DNA of 33,895 nt from an uncultured Methanobrevibacter sp. (GTDB taxonomy: Archaea > Methanobacteriota > Methanobacteria > Methanobacteriales > Methanobacteriaceae), in the NCBI RefSeq assembly GCF_947170395.1, contig NZ_CAMVTE010000024.1, positions 1 through 33,895 of the forward strand, read 5' to 3'. The translations under genes were made by a program, and so were the position numbers. Position 1 is the first letter of the stretch, and every line of letters begins with the position of its first letter. Positions 8,862 to 17,826 of the stretch are shown piece by piece. The notes below the pieces were generated by a model, which worked only from the letters and a program-made list of their open reading frames with translations, searched no databases and had not been told where the DNA came from.

Positions 8862-8869
8862 TATAAATC
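8862..8869. repeat. Right target-site duplication of insertion sequence B
   Basis: TATAAATC, the partner of bases 7673-7680. It lies five bases before the box A that probably drives the exporter operon. Confidence 0.65.
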
Positions 8870-8873
8870 ATAA

Positions 8874-8883
8874 TTTATATATA
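8874..8883 (+). promoter_or_regulatory. Archaeal box A (TATA) promoter for the exporter operon
   Basis: TTTATATATA is a near-ideal methanogen box A. It lies 13 bases beyond the right end of insertion sequence B and 91 bases before the permease ATG, with no other gene between. It probably starts transcription of the plus-strand genes from 8974 onward, giving a 5' leader of roughly 65 bases. Confidence 0.6.
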
Positions 8884-8973
8884 ATACATGATACATATAT
8901 ATTAATTGTTAAAATATTGGTTTTAAAGAAAAAAGATAAATTATTAATTTCAAAGGGGAAAATGTGATTTTTT

Positions 8974-9741
8974 ATGAATATTAATAAAAATTATTTGTTT
9001 TTATTGGAAGAGATTATAAAAAAGAATTTTGCTTCAAAATATAAAGGTTCCGTTTTAGGCATTCTTTGGAGTGTTATTAAACCCTTATTAATAATGATTA
9101 TTATGACAATTATTTTCTCAACATTATTTAAGAGGTCTATTGATAACTACCCCGTTTACATTTTATCAGGTAAATGTTTATACGATTTTTTTAATTTGGG
9201 AAGTAACAGCGGATTATATGCAATAAGATCAAATAAATTTATTTTAAAAACCACATCTGCTTCAAAAAGTGTTTTTGTTATTGGAGGCGTACTTTCAGAA
9301 GTTATAAATTTATTTATTACATTAATTATACTATTTGGTGTGATGCTTGTAACTCATGCACCATTTTATTTTGATAAAATTATTTTATCAATTATCCCCC
9401 TTATTTCATTGGCAATTATGATTTTAGGAATGGGGCTTATATTATCTATATGTAGTGTTTATTATAGCGACGTACAACACTTATGGGGTGTCGTGACACA
9501 AATGGGAATGTATGCATCAGCAATTTTTTATCCTATGGACATCATCCCAGAACCATTTCATCAATATATGATTTTAAATCCCATATTTTGGGCCATAGAT
9601 CAATTTAGAAGTTTTGTAATGTTAGGAACTATTCCAAGCACAATATATATTTTAAATTTATTAATTTTCTCTTTAATTATTTTAGTTATGGGAATAATAA
9701 TATTTAAAAAATATGAAAATAAAGTTACAATGAAATTATAG
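8974..9741 (+). CDS. ABC-2 type polysaccharide/teichoic-acid-like export permease (TagG/Wzm-like)
   Basis: 255 residues, the usual length for the family. About six hydrophobic membrane segments are visible. The N-terminal signature for polysaccharide exporters is present: FLLEEIIKKNFASKYKGSVL, then a GILWSVIKPLLIMIIMTIIF segment. The C-terminal part has the typical IFYPMDIIPEPFHQYMILNPI loop before the last membrane helices. It would form the channel that moves a lipid-linked glycopolymer across the membrane, with the ATPase encoded 14 bases downstream. The ATG at 8974 follows GGGGA at 8954-8958; an ATG at 8961 is followed at once by a stop and is not a start. The specific polymer is unknown. 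Confidence 0.88.
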   Translation: MNINKNYLFLLEEIIKKNFASKYKGSVLGILWSVIKPLLIMIIMTIIFSTLFKRSIDNYPVYILSGKCLYDFFNLGSNSGLYAIRSNKFILKTTSASKSVFVIGGVLSEVINLFITLIILFGVMLVTHAPFYFDKIILSIIPLISLAIMILGMGLILSICSVYYSDVQHLWGVVTQMGMYASAIFYPMDIIPEPFHQYMILNPIFWAIDQFRSFVMLGTIPSTIYILNLLIFSLIILVMGIIIFKKYENKVTMKL

Positions 9742-9755
9742 AATGAGGGTTTTAA

Positions 9756-10838
9756 ATGAAAAATAATCATATAACATCAAAAAAACACACTACTAAACTA
9801 AATCCTCAACAAAAAGAGTTGGTTAAAAAAAAATTAATGGACAAATATGATATTACAGAGGAAGAAGCTGAAAATGTTTTATTAAAATTAGAAAAAAAAC
9901 AGGACAATGAAAAATCTAATAAAACTCTTAGAAAATCCAACAATAAAATTATTAAAAAAACACCTGAAACATTAAAAAACACTACAAAAGAAAATCCTCA
10001 ACAAGACAAAAGCCCTAAAAATGTTGATTCAATTATGGCAGAATTAATACCTGATTATAATCAACAAGTTTCAATTGAATTAAAAAATGTGGATTTAACT
10101 TTTGAAGTAGATAATGAAAAAGTAGATACTATAAAAGAAACTTTTATCCGAACAATTAAAAGAGATAACATTAAAACATTCAAAATACATGCATTAAATA
10201 ATATTTCATTTAAGATTTATAAAGGAGAAAAAGTTGGCATAATAGGATATAATGGAGCAGGCAAATCAACATTATTAAATGTTATTACGGGAATTTACCC
10301 TCCAGACAAAGGTAGCGTTAAAACAAATGGCAGAATATCTCCTTTACTCACATTAGGTGCGGGTTTTGATCATAATTACTCTGGTCGAAAGAATATTATT
10401 TTAAATGGTGCAGTTTTGGGATACAGTAAAGAATTTTTAGAAACAAAAATTGATGAAATTATTGAATTTTCAGAGCTTGGGGATTTTATTGACATCCCTA
10501 TTAAAAATTATTCTTCAGGTATGCTAGCTAAACTAGGTTTTTCAATTGCTACTGCGGTCAATCCAGATATTTTAATTATTGATGAAATTTTAGGAGTAGG
10601 GGATGTTAATTTCTCTAAAAAAAGTAGAGATAAAATTAAATCATTAATGGGAGGGGGAACTACAGTTTTATTTGTTTCACACTCCATACCTCAAGTTAGA
10701 GAATTATGTGACAAAGCTATTTGGATTGATAATGGCTGTGTAAGAGAAATCGGAGAAGTAAATGTTGTATGCGACCATTATTTAAAAGATGCTGAAAATG
10801 CAAGTAATGCTCAATTAGCTAATATTCAGTTTAGATAA
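9756..10838 (+). CDS. ABC exporter ATPase (TagH/Wzt-like) with lysine-rich N-terminal extension
   Basis: 360 residues. The ATPase core (about 105-345) has Walker A GYNGAGKST near residues 164-172, the signature SSGML near 253-257, Walker B ILIIDE near 272-277 and the switch His in VSHS near 308. LGAGFDHNYSGRKNI is typical of the polysaccharide/teichoic-acid exporter branch. There is no C-terminal carbohydrate-binding domain as in long Wzt proteins. Instead it has an unusual ~105-residue N-terminal extension, rich in Lys and Gln. It contains a predicted helical stretch (KLMDKYDITEEEAENVLLKL) that recalls a UBA-like or helical-hairpin module, though I am not sure of that. The rest of the extension is low complexity. 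It lies directly after the permease. Confidence 0.88.
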   Translation: MKNNHITSKKHTTKLNPQQKELVKKKLMDKYDITEEEAENVLLKLEKKQDNEKSNKTLRKSNNKIIKKTPETLKNTTKENPQQDKSPKNVDSIMAELIPDYNQQVSIELKNVDLTFEVDNEKVDTIKETFIRTIKRDNIKTFKIHALNNISFKIYKGEKVGIIGYNGAGKSTLLNVITGIYPPDKGSVKTNGRISPLLTLGAGFDHNYSGRKNIILNGAVLGYSKEFLETKIDEIIEFSELGDFIDIPIKNYSSGMLAKLGFSIATAVNPDILIIDEILGVGDVNFSKKSRDKIKSLMGGGTTVLFVSHSIPQVRELCDKAIWIDNGCVREIGEVNVVCDHYLKDAENASNAQLANIQFR

Positions 10839-10859
10839 AAAAAGGATAACGGAGATATA

Positions 10860-11672
10860 ATGGAAACTGTTAAATCACCAAAAGATGTTGAAAACTTAGA
10901 AAAAAATAGAGTTACAGGTAATCTTGAGATGAACAAATCTCAAATAACTTTTAAGGGACATAATAATGTTTTATATTGTGAAGGAAATGTTAAATTAGAC
11001 AATGCAAAGTTTACTTTCAATGGAAATAATTCAATAGTTTATTTATCTTCTGCAATGAACTCCAAATATTCATTTAATTTAGTTATTTACAATGATTCTA
11101 CATTTTTTATTGGAAGAGAAGGAAATATGTCTTCCCCAATTAACATTAACATTCAAGAAAATCAGAACGTTATTATTGGTGCTGAAGTTACAATTTCTAG
11201 TGGAGTAAATATTAGAACTGCAGATATTTATCCAATTTATGATAACCAAACAAAACAACGTATAAATTTCGCTAAAAGTGTGTTTATTGGAGACCATGTT
11301 TGGATCGGACACTTAGCTTATATTTCAAGAGGTGCTCAAATAGGTTCAGGTGCAATACTTGAAAATAATTCTTTTGTTCCCCATAATGCAAGAATTCCTT
11401 CTAACTCAATTGCTTTTGGAAATCCCGTTCGTATTGAAAGAAAAAATGTATTTTATACTAACGATTTTTTAGCATATAATCGAGCAGAATCATCTCTAGA
11501 AACAAAAGATTACAAAAGTGACGTTTTCATATATAAATTTATAAATCAAGAAACATTAGATATGAATAAAATTGACAAAATTCTAAAAAGTTTAGATTCA
11601 ACTTCAAGATTAGAATTTATTCAAAAATTATTTGTTAGAAATAAACGTACCCATCGTTTTACAATCAAATAG
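10860..11672 (+). CDS. Left-handed beta-helix (hexapeptide) acyltransferase, paralogue 1
   Basis: 270 residues. Residues about 25-110 are beta-rich with FKGHNNVLYCEGNVKL and FNGNNSIVYLSS strands. From about 100 to 195 the sequence has hexapeptide-type turns (QNVIIGAEVTISSGVNIRTAD, KSVFIGDHVWIGHLAYISRG, AQIGSGAILENNSFV, GNPVRI) typical of O-acetyl or related acyltransferases. The expected catalytic His may be in the GDHVWIG segment. A C-terminal helical tail ends in RNKRTHRFTIK. It is the first of two adjacent paralogues and probably acylates the exported polymer in the cytoplasm before export. GGAG at 10850-10853 serves as ribosome site. The donor (acetyl-CoA or other) is not determined. Confidence 0.82.
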   Translation: METVKSPKDVENLEKNRVTGNLEMNKSQITFKGHNNVLYCEGNVKLDNAKFTFNGNNSIVYLSSAMNSKYSFNLVIYNDSTFFIGREGNMSSPININIQENQNVIIGAEVTISSGVNIRTADIYPIYDNQTKQRINFAKSVFIGDHVWIGHLAYISRGAQIGSGAILENNSFVPHNARIPSNSIAFGNPVRIERKNVFYTNDFLAYNRAESSLETKDYKSDVFIYKFINQETLDMNKIDKILKSLDSTSRLEFIQKLFVRNKRTHRFTIK

Positions 11673-11680
11673 GTGTTACT

Positions 11681-12484
11681 GTGAAAATAACAAATGGAGA
11701 TGAACTTTTAAATCTAGAAAATAATGAATTTATTGGTGAAGTTCCTAAACTAACAAACTCCCAAATTAACATTAATGGAAAAAATAATACTTTAGTTTGT
11801 GAAGAAAATGTAGTCTTATGGAACTCAAGAATAGATTTTAATGGAGACAATTCAGTATTATACTTATCAAGCAATAATTTTGATTATGCATTAAACATTT
11901 CAATTAATGGAAACAATGCATGTTTTATCGGTAAAAACAATTACTTTAACGGAATGTCCTCAATCATATTATCAGAATCACAAAATGTCATTATCGGAGA
12001 AGATTGCATATTTTCATACAACATATCAATCAGAGTGGCGGATGCCCATCTAATCTATCACACAAAAACTAAAGAAAGATTAAACTATTCCAAAAGCATT
12101 TTCATCGGAGACCATGTATGGCTAGGTCAAGGCTCAATGATATTAAAGGGAACCCATATCGGATCAGGTTCCATTATTGGTGCAAACTCGGTCTTATCAA
12201 ATAAACATGTTCCATCAAACACCACTTTTGCTGGTTCTCCGGCAAGATTGACTAAAGAGGATACATTTTGGCTCGGTTATTCCGTTCACCCCTGGAGCGA
12301 ACTAACTACAATCAAATATTCCCAATATGATTCGGAAAATTTTGTTTACGAAATAGATGATAATACACTTGATTTTGAAGATATTGATTCAGATATAAAT
12401 AAATTTGCAAAACCGGATGAAATTGTAAAATATTTTGAATCCACTTTTTTAGAAGCTGGAAAAAATAGATTCAGTTTAAAATAA
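11681..12484 (+). CDS. Left-handed beta-helix (hexapeptide) acyltransferase, paralogue 2
   Basis: 267 residues, starting at GTG only eight bases after the stop of paralogue 1. AGGTG at 11671-11675 overlaps that stop and provides the ribosome site. Domain layout and many segments match paralogue 1: FNGDNSVLYLSSN, QNVIIGEDCIFSYNISIRVAD, KSIFIGDHVWLGQGSMILKG, THIGSGSIIGANSVLSN, AGSPARL. The C-terminal tail (ESTFLEAGKNRFSLK) also matches. The second half uses visibly more C-ending codons than the upstream genes. Two diverged copies suggest two acylation sites or acceptor sugars. It could also act on lipid or protein-linked glycans. Confidence 0.82.
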   Translation: MKITNGDELLNLENNEFIGEVPKLTNSQININGKNNTLVCEENVVLWNSRIDFNGDNSVLYLSSNNFDYALNISINGNNACFIGKNNYFNGMSSIILSESQNVIIGEDCIFSYNISIRVADAHLIYHTKTKERLNYSKSIFIGDHVWLGQGSMILKGTHIGSGSIIGANSVLSNKHVPSNTTFAGSPARLTKEDTFWLGYSVHPWSELTTIKYSQYDSENFVYEIDDNTLDFEDIDSDINKFAKPDEIVKYFESTFLEAGKNRFSLK

Positions 12485-12507
12485 ATCGTTGAGGAGTTTA
12501 AATTTCA

Positions 12508-15171
12508 ATGATTAAAAAACCATTTTCTGTTGTAATAGCCTGTTACAATTGTGAGAAATATCTGGAAGAGACAATTACATCATTATTAAATCAAACTATT
12601 CCATTTAAAGAAAATATCCAAGTTATTTTAGTTAATGACGGTTCAACAGACAATACGGAAGAAATCTGTAAAAAATATCTCAGCCAATACCCTGAAAATA
12701 TAATTTATACTTATCAAGAAAATCAAGGCCAGGCTGTTGCCCGTAACAGTGGCCTAAAGCATGCAACCGGAGATTACATTAATTTTTTAGACAGCGATGA
12801 TAAATTTTCTTCAAATACTTTTGAAGAGGTTTTAAATTTCTTTAAAAATAACCCTGAAGTTAATTTTGCATCAGTTCCAATGTTTTTCTTTGATGGTGAA
12901 GACGGCGAGCACCCCCTAAACTACAAATATGAAACAACAAAAGTTGTCGATTTAAATAATGATTGGGACTTTCCGCAACTTCACGCAAATTCCAGTTTTT
13001 TTAAAAGAGATTTATTTCCGAAATATGAATTTGCAACTAACATCATCTCATCCGAGGATGCTTTAATGATTAATCAGATTCTAATCGACAATCCAAGTTA
13101 TGGTGTTGTGAAAAATGCCAAATATTGGTACAGACGAAGGAAAAACAACTCATCAACATTGAATTCAGTTTATCTGAAAAAGGAATTCTACCATAACAGA
13201 CTCAAAAACTATTTTAAAGAACTGATTAAGCTTTCAAAGGATAAATACAATAAAGTACCTGAATTCATCCAATATCTGATTGTCTATGATCTTCAGTGGA
13301 TGTTTAGAATCAATGATGTCAGTGAAATTTTGGAAATTGATGAAATCGAACAAGTTTATGTAGATATCAAAGACATATTATCTCATTTAAATGACAACAT
13401 CATATTATCTTTAAGAGACGATAAATTAAACTTACGAAATCACATGCTGGCCATCAAATACTCAAACGTTAATGTTGATTTAAACAAAGTTGTAACATGT
13501 CAGAATATCCATTCTGTATACAATGATGAAATAGCTTATATGTATTCAAGTGATAAACTAATAGATCAACTTGACATTCACAAAATCTGGCTGGACATCA
13601 TCGAAATCAGAAAGAACACATTATATATCTCAGGATATCTGATGTCATTTTTTAAAGACGAAGACATTCAAATTGAAGTTGTCAAAACCACTCCTTCCAA
13701 AAAAGAGACATTTATTGCAAAAAGAGTTTATTATCAAAACACAGCAAAAACTTTCCTGAACTGTTCGATTGAAGACAGATACAACTTTGATGTGGAAATT
13801 CCCATTGAGGAAGATTCAACATTTGAGATAATTACCAGATTTATTGGTGAAAACTGCGATGAAAACTCAACTTGGAATCTGACCAACGATTTTTCATACT
13901 ATGCAAGGCTTTCAACATTGAGCAATTACAGCATTTCAGGCAATTATTTTTTGAAGTTCAGGGAAAATAAATTCCACATCTCCAAATACTCATATTTAAA
14001 AATGATTAAAAATGAAATTCCAATACTTTTGCGAATTTTAAAAAGAAGAGAAGAATATTATAACTCAGCATTACTCATAAGAATTTTATATGTCCTATTA
14101 TATCCATTTTACAGAAATAAAAGAATCTGGCTTTTTATGGACAAGATTGAATCTGCAGATGACAATGCAGAGCATTTGTACAAATATTCAATAAACAAAT
14201 CAGATGGAATTAAAAAATATTTCACGGTTGACAAGAAATCAGGTGACTTTAAAAGGCTCAGTAACTTAAAGAACCTTTTAGAATTTGATTCTGTAAAGCA
14301 AAGATTGATTTATTTGTTTGCGGAAAAAATCATCTCATCACATCCTGATGATGAAATCCTAAACCCTTTCATCAACAAAAATGAAGGACAATATGCTGGT
14401 TTAATTTCTTCTGATAAAATATTTCTGCAGCATGGAGTTACCAAAGACAATGTATCATCATGGCTTCACAAATACGAAAAGAACTTGAAGTTAATCGCTG
14501 CAGTTTCAGATGATGAAGCAAAATCCTTTTTAGATGACGGATATAATTATAAAAAGGAAATAATACAGGTTTTAGGTTTTCCACGTTTTGACAATTTAGA
14601 AAAAACACAAACTGAAAAACAAATCCTAATAATGCCTTCATGGAGAAAAAAATTGCTTTATGCCCCTCCCCAATACATCATGGATTCAGAGTATTTCAAA
14701 GCGATAAACTCCCTTATAAACAACAAGGATTTAATAGAAATGGCAAAGAAATATGGCTACAAAATAATCTTTAAGCCCCATCCTAGAGTTTATGACTACA
14801 TTGAATTGTTTGACACAAACGAGTACGTAAAAATAGATGAAAACAGCACATATCAGGAGCTGTTTAAATCTTCAGATTTGATGATAACAGATTATTCATC
14901 GGTTGCATTCGATTTTGCATATATGGAAAAACCATTAATTTATTACCAATATGCCAACGATTACAATTTCGATGAAGGATATTTCAAATACAAAACAATG
15001 GGATTTGGCGAAGTTACCTCCACACAGGACGAATTAATCGCAATAGTTGAGGAATATCTCAAAAACGACTGCCAGATGAAAGATGAATATAAATCCAGAG
15101 TAGATAATTTTTATAAATATAAAGACAAAAATAATTGTAAAAGAGTCTATGATGCTATTTTAAAATTGTGA
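12508..15171 (+). CDS. GT2 glycosyltransferase fused to CDP-glycerol glycerophosphotransferase-like (TagF-like) domain
   Basis: 887 residues. The N-terminal GT2 domain has FSVVIACYN (6-14), NDGSTD (43-48) and FLDSDD (93-98). A beta-rich linker follows (about 365-500) with LYISGYLMSFF and LSNYSISGNYFLKF, a phrase typical of teichoic-acid enzymes. From about residue 535 the protein matches the TagF/TarF glycerophosphotransferase superfamily: WLFMDKIESADDNAEHLYKY, LQHGVTKDN with His642, FKPHPR with His758, and ITDYSSVAFDFAY (793-805). The two His-containing motifs are the known catalytic and substrate-binding positions of that family. The product should add a sugar and a polyol-phosphate (or similar phosphodiester) unit to a polymer that the neighbouring ABC exporter could move. 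GAGGAG before the ATG supports the start. The polyol is not readable from sequence. Confidence 0.88.
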   Translation: MIKKPFSVVIACYNCEKYLEETITSLLNQTIPFKENIQVILVNDGSTDNTEEICKKYLSQYPENIIYTYQENQGQAVARNSGLKHATGDYINFLDSDDKFSSNTFEEVLNFFKNNPEVNFASVPMFFFDGEDGEHPLNYKYETTKVVDLNNDWDFPQLHANSSFFKRDLFPKYEFATNIISSEDALMINQILIDNPSYGVVKNAKYWYRRRKNNSSTLNSVYLKKEFYHNRLKNYFKELIKLSKDKYNKVPEFIQYLIVYDLQWMFRINDVSEILEIDEIEQVYVDIKDILSHLNDNIILSLRDDKLNLRNHMLAIKYSNVNVDLNKVVTCQNIHSVYNDEIAYMYSSDKLIDQLDIHKIWLDIIEIRKNTLYISGYLMSFFKDEDIQIEVVKTTPSKKETFIAKRVYYQNTAKTFLNCSIEDRYNFDVEIPIEEDSTFEIITRFIGENCDENSTWNLTNDFSYYARLSTLSNYSISGNYFLKFRENKFHISKYSYLKMIKNEIPILLRILKRREEYYNSALLIRILYVLLYPFYRNKRIWLFMDKIESADDNAEHLYKYSINKSDGIKKYFTVDKKSGDFKRLSNLKNLLEFDSVKQRLIYLFAEKIISSHPDDEILNPFINKNEGQYAGLISSDKIFLQHGVTKDNVSSWLHKYEKNLKLIAAVSDDEAKSFLDDGYNYKKEIIQVLGFPRFDNLEKTQTEKQILIMPSWRKKLLYAPPQYIMDSEYFKAINSLINNKDLIEMAKKYGYKIIFKPHPRVYDYIELFDTNEYVKIDENSTYQELFKSSDLMITDYSSVAFDFAYMEKPLIYYQYANDYNFDEGYFKYKTMGFGEVTSTQDELIAIVEEYLKNDCQMKDEYKSRVDNFYKYKDKNNCKRVYDAILKL

Positions 15172-15175
15172 TAAT

Positions 15176-16225
15176 ATGAGTTTTCAACAAAAAATCCTAT
15201 CAAAAAGTAATTCTTACAACTATTACAAGGAAAAAAACGAAGTATTGGTTAAGGAAATTGAAGAGCTTAAAAAGGAAATCAAAGAGCTTAAAGAAGAAAA
15301 AGAAATCACATTAAAAGACGAATTTTTAAGACAATACGGAATCAATGCAGGATTTTGCAATTGGAATTACATAAATTATTATTTCAGTGAGGACTTTGAA
15401 GACAAACTCAAGGAAGTCACAAAGCATTTGGATAAAAAATCAAAAAATACATTCAAATGGCTTCTGCTTAGGGCTTTGGCAGTAAATGTAATAAAAATGA
15501 AATCAATTCATTTTACCCATGAATTAAAAGAACAGCAAGAATTTATAGATTTCAGACTCAAATACTCAGCCCCAAATGAAATTGCAGGATACAAATACCT
15601 CGGACGCTACAATGTACATGCATTCATGGACTCCACATTCACCGATGAGGATAAGGAATTCATAAAAAACAAGGACATTATCGATGCAGGAGCATATACA
15701 GGAGACACTTCAATTCCAATAGCCAAATTTACAAACAAGAATATTTATGCATTCGAGCCATTTGAAGAATCAGTTGAAATTTTAAAAAAGAACATACAAT
15801 CAAATAATATTAAAAATATCATTCCAGTGCAGAAATCCCTGGGAAACAAAAACGGTGAGATGACACTATACCTTTCAGGAGATAACGTTCAGGGAATAAC
15901 CAGCAACCCCCATGCAAGAGACTATGATACTGAGCTAAAGGTCGAAGAAACTACTCTAGATACATTCGTTAAGGAAAATAACTTAGATGTTGGTTACATC
16001 ACAGTTGACGTTGAAGGAGCTGAACTGGAACTGCTCGAAGGCGCCATAGAAACCATTAAGAGTCAAAAACCTATTTTAACAATCAGTATTTATCATAAAG
16101 TTACAGACTTTTTTGAAATCATTCCATGGATTGCAGATTTGGATTTAGGATATGAATTTGAAGTGGTTAAAGAAAATCCTTGGCCGTTTTTATCAGATAC
16201 GGTAGTCAAATGCAGAGCGAAGTAG
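15176..16225 (+). CDS. FkbM-family SAM-dependent methyltransferase with N-terminal coiled coil
   Basis: 349 residues. Residues about 18-50 are a strong heptad coiled coil (LVKEIEELKKEIKELKEEKE). The methyltransferase domain begins at about 165 with the SAM-binding loop IIDAGAYTGDTS (Asp170), then IYAFEPFEES, and ends with the FkbM hallmark ITVDVEGAELELLEG (Asp278, Glu280) and PILTISIYH. Such enzymes O-methylate sugars or other hydroxyls in surface glycans. The gene starts four bases after the previous stop. The stop TGA lies inside a GTGAT motif eight bases before the ATG, so coupling by re-initiation is likely. The acceptor is unknown. Confidence 0.87.
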   Translation: MSFQQKILSKSNSYNYYKEKNEVLVKEIEELKKEIKELKEEKEITLKDEFLRQYGINAGFCNWNYINYYFSEDFEDKLKEVTKHLDKKSKNTFKWLLLRALAVNVIKMKSIHFTHELKEQQEFIDFRLKYSAPNEIAGYKYLGRYNVHAFMDSTFTDEDKEFIKNKDIIDAGAYTGDTSIPIAKFTNKNIYAFEPFEESVEILKKNIQSNNIKNIIPVQKSLGNKNGEMTLYLSGDNVQGITSNPHARDYDTELKVEETTLDTFVKENNLDVGYITVDVEGAELELLEGAIETIKSQKPILTISIYHKVTDFFEIIPWIADLDLGYEFEVVKENPWPFLSDTVVKCRAK

Positions 16226-16234
16226 TGTGATAAT

Positions 16235-17794
16235 ATGCCAAAAGTATCCGTAGTAATGCCAGTGTATAATGCTTCAAGATTTCTTAATGATTCAGTCAAT
16301 TCCATTTTAAACCAGACATTGGATGATTTGGAACTGATTTGTGTGGATGACGGCTCAACTGACAATTCTTTGGCAATTTTAAATAGCTTTGATGACTCAA
16401 GGATTAAGGTTTATAGCCTCGAACACCAAGGAGGCGGAAATGCCAGAAACTATGGTTTAAGTAAAATCACAGGTCAATACCTATTCTGCATGGATGCTGA
16501 TGATCTTCTAAACATAAATGCACTTGAAGAATTTTATAGAATCTCTGAAGAGAAAAATCTTGATTTTCTGGTTTTTAAGGCAATCAACTACGGTGTTGAA
16601 AAGGATCATTACTTTGAAACAGAATACCAGAACATGACAAATATCTACAATAAAGTCAAAGACAATGTTTTTTCATACAAAGACTTGGGAGATTTGCTGT
16701 TTGACTTTAATGTAAGCCCATGGTGTAAATTCTACAACACAGAATTTATCAAAAGTACAGGTGCCAAATTCAGAGAAAATTCAAAGTTCCATGACAATCA
16801 ATTCTTCTGGGATATTATCTTTAAAGCAGAAAGGATTTACTTCATAAATGAGTTTTTATACACTCGAAAACGGTATGATCAATCTCTGACAGCATCTGGA
16901 GACATTGGCCACATTGACATTATTGGAGTTGTAAACGACATAGTTAAACTCTTTGAAAAACATAATCAACTTGACAGATATAAACACATGCTGTATAACT
17001 TAAAGATTACTTGGATAACAGACAGATACAACCAGGTTCAAGAAAAGCATAAACGAGAATTTTTCAATAAGATGAAAAATGATTACCTTTCCTTGAAACT
17101 AAAGGAATTCCCAAATATTTTAGATGAAGATAAGAGGTTTATTTATGATTGTGTCATTATATCAAAAAGTTATAATGATTTTGATTTAATAAAGCAATAT
17201 TTCTCAAACAATGAAAATAAATTGGCCAAATTAACTGAAGATGCCGCAAAAAATAAGAAAACCATTAGTGAATTAAACAACAAACTTCAGGAGAAAGAAA
17301 AGACAATAAAAGAGTTAAATGATAATGTTAAAAATAAAGAGGAAATCATTAATGATTTTAAAAAGACCATTATACCAAATAATGAAAAAACCATAGCTGA
17401 ACTGAACAATAAACTCCAAGACCGAGAAAAAACAGTCAACGAATTAAACAATGATCTCAAAGACAAAGAAAGCACAATAACCGACCTAAACAAAAAAATT
17501 AATGAAAACAACACCAAAATCCAAAATCAAGAACAAACCATAACTGACTTAAACATCAAAACCAAAAACAACCAACAAACAATGGAAAAGCTGACTGGCA
17601 TCATCAAAAATAAATATGAGATTATCGATGAATTAAATAACAATATTGATAATAAAAACGAATTAATCAAAAACAATACTGTTGAAATATCCAAATTAGA
17701 AAACAAAAACAGGAATTTAATCAATGAAAATAATTACTTGAAAAATGAACTGGACAATAGGTTTTCTTTTAAAAAGTTATTCAAAAAGAAATAA
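16235..17794 (+). CDS. GT2 glycosyltransferase with long C-terminal coiled-coil tail
   Basis: 519 residues. The first ~110 residues form a GT2 core: VSVVMPVYNASRFLNDSV, CVDDGSTDNSL, GNARNYGL and FCMDADDLL. Residues about 110-325 complete the catalytic domain (WCKFYNTEFIKS, KFHDNQFFWDIIFKAERIYF). From about 331 to 505 the chain becomes repeats of 14-15 residues of the type TIxELNNKLQxKEK, i.e. paired heptads, predicted as an extended coiled coil. The last residues (FKKLFKKK) are basic and may contact the membrane surface. GTGATAATATG provides the start (16227-16237). A catalytic domain on a long rod is reminiscent of ruler or scaffold proteins in polymer synthesis. That role is inference. Confidence 0.85.
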   Translation: MPKVSVVMPVYNASRFLNDSVNSILNQTLDDLELICVDDGSTDNSLAILNSFDDSRIKVYSLEHQGGGNARNYGLSKITGQYLFCMDADDLLNINALEEFYRISEEKNLDFLVFKAINYGVEKDHYFETEYQNMTNIYNKVKDNVFSYKDLGDLLFDFNVSPWCKFYNTEFIKSTGAKFRENSKFHDNQFFWDIIFKAERIYFINEFLYTRKRYDQSLTASGDIGHIDIIGVVNDIVKLFEKHNQLDRYKHMLYNLKITWITDRYNQVQEKHKREFFNKMKNDYLSLKLKEFPNILDEDKRFIYDCVIISKSYNDFDLIKQYFSNNENKLAKLTEDAAKNKKTISELNNKLQEKEKTIKELNDNVKNKEEIINDFKKTIIPNNEKTIAELNNKLQDREKTVNELNNDLKDKESTITDLNKKINENNTKIQNQEQTITDLNIKTKNNQQTMEKLTGIIKNKYEIIDELNNNIDNKNELIKNNTVEISKLENKNRNLINENNYLKNELDNRFSFKKLFKKK

Positions 17795-17826
17795 CCATTA
17801 CAGAATTAAAATAAAAGAGTGATAAA

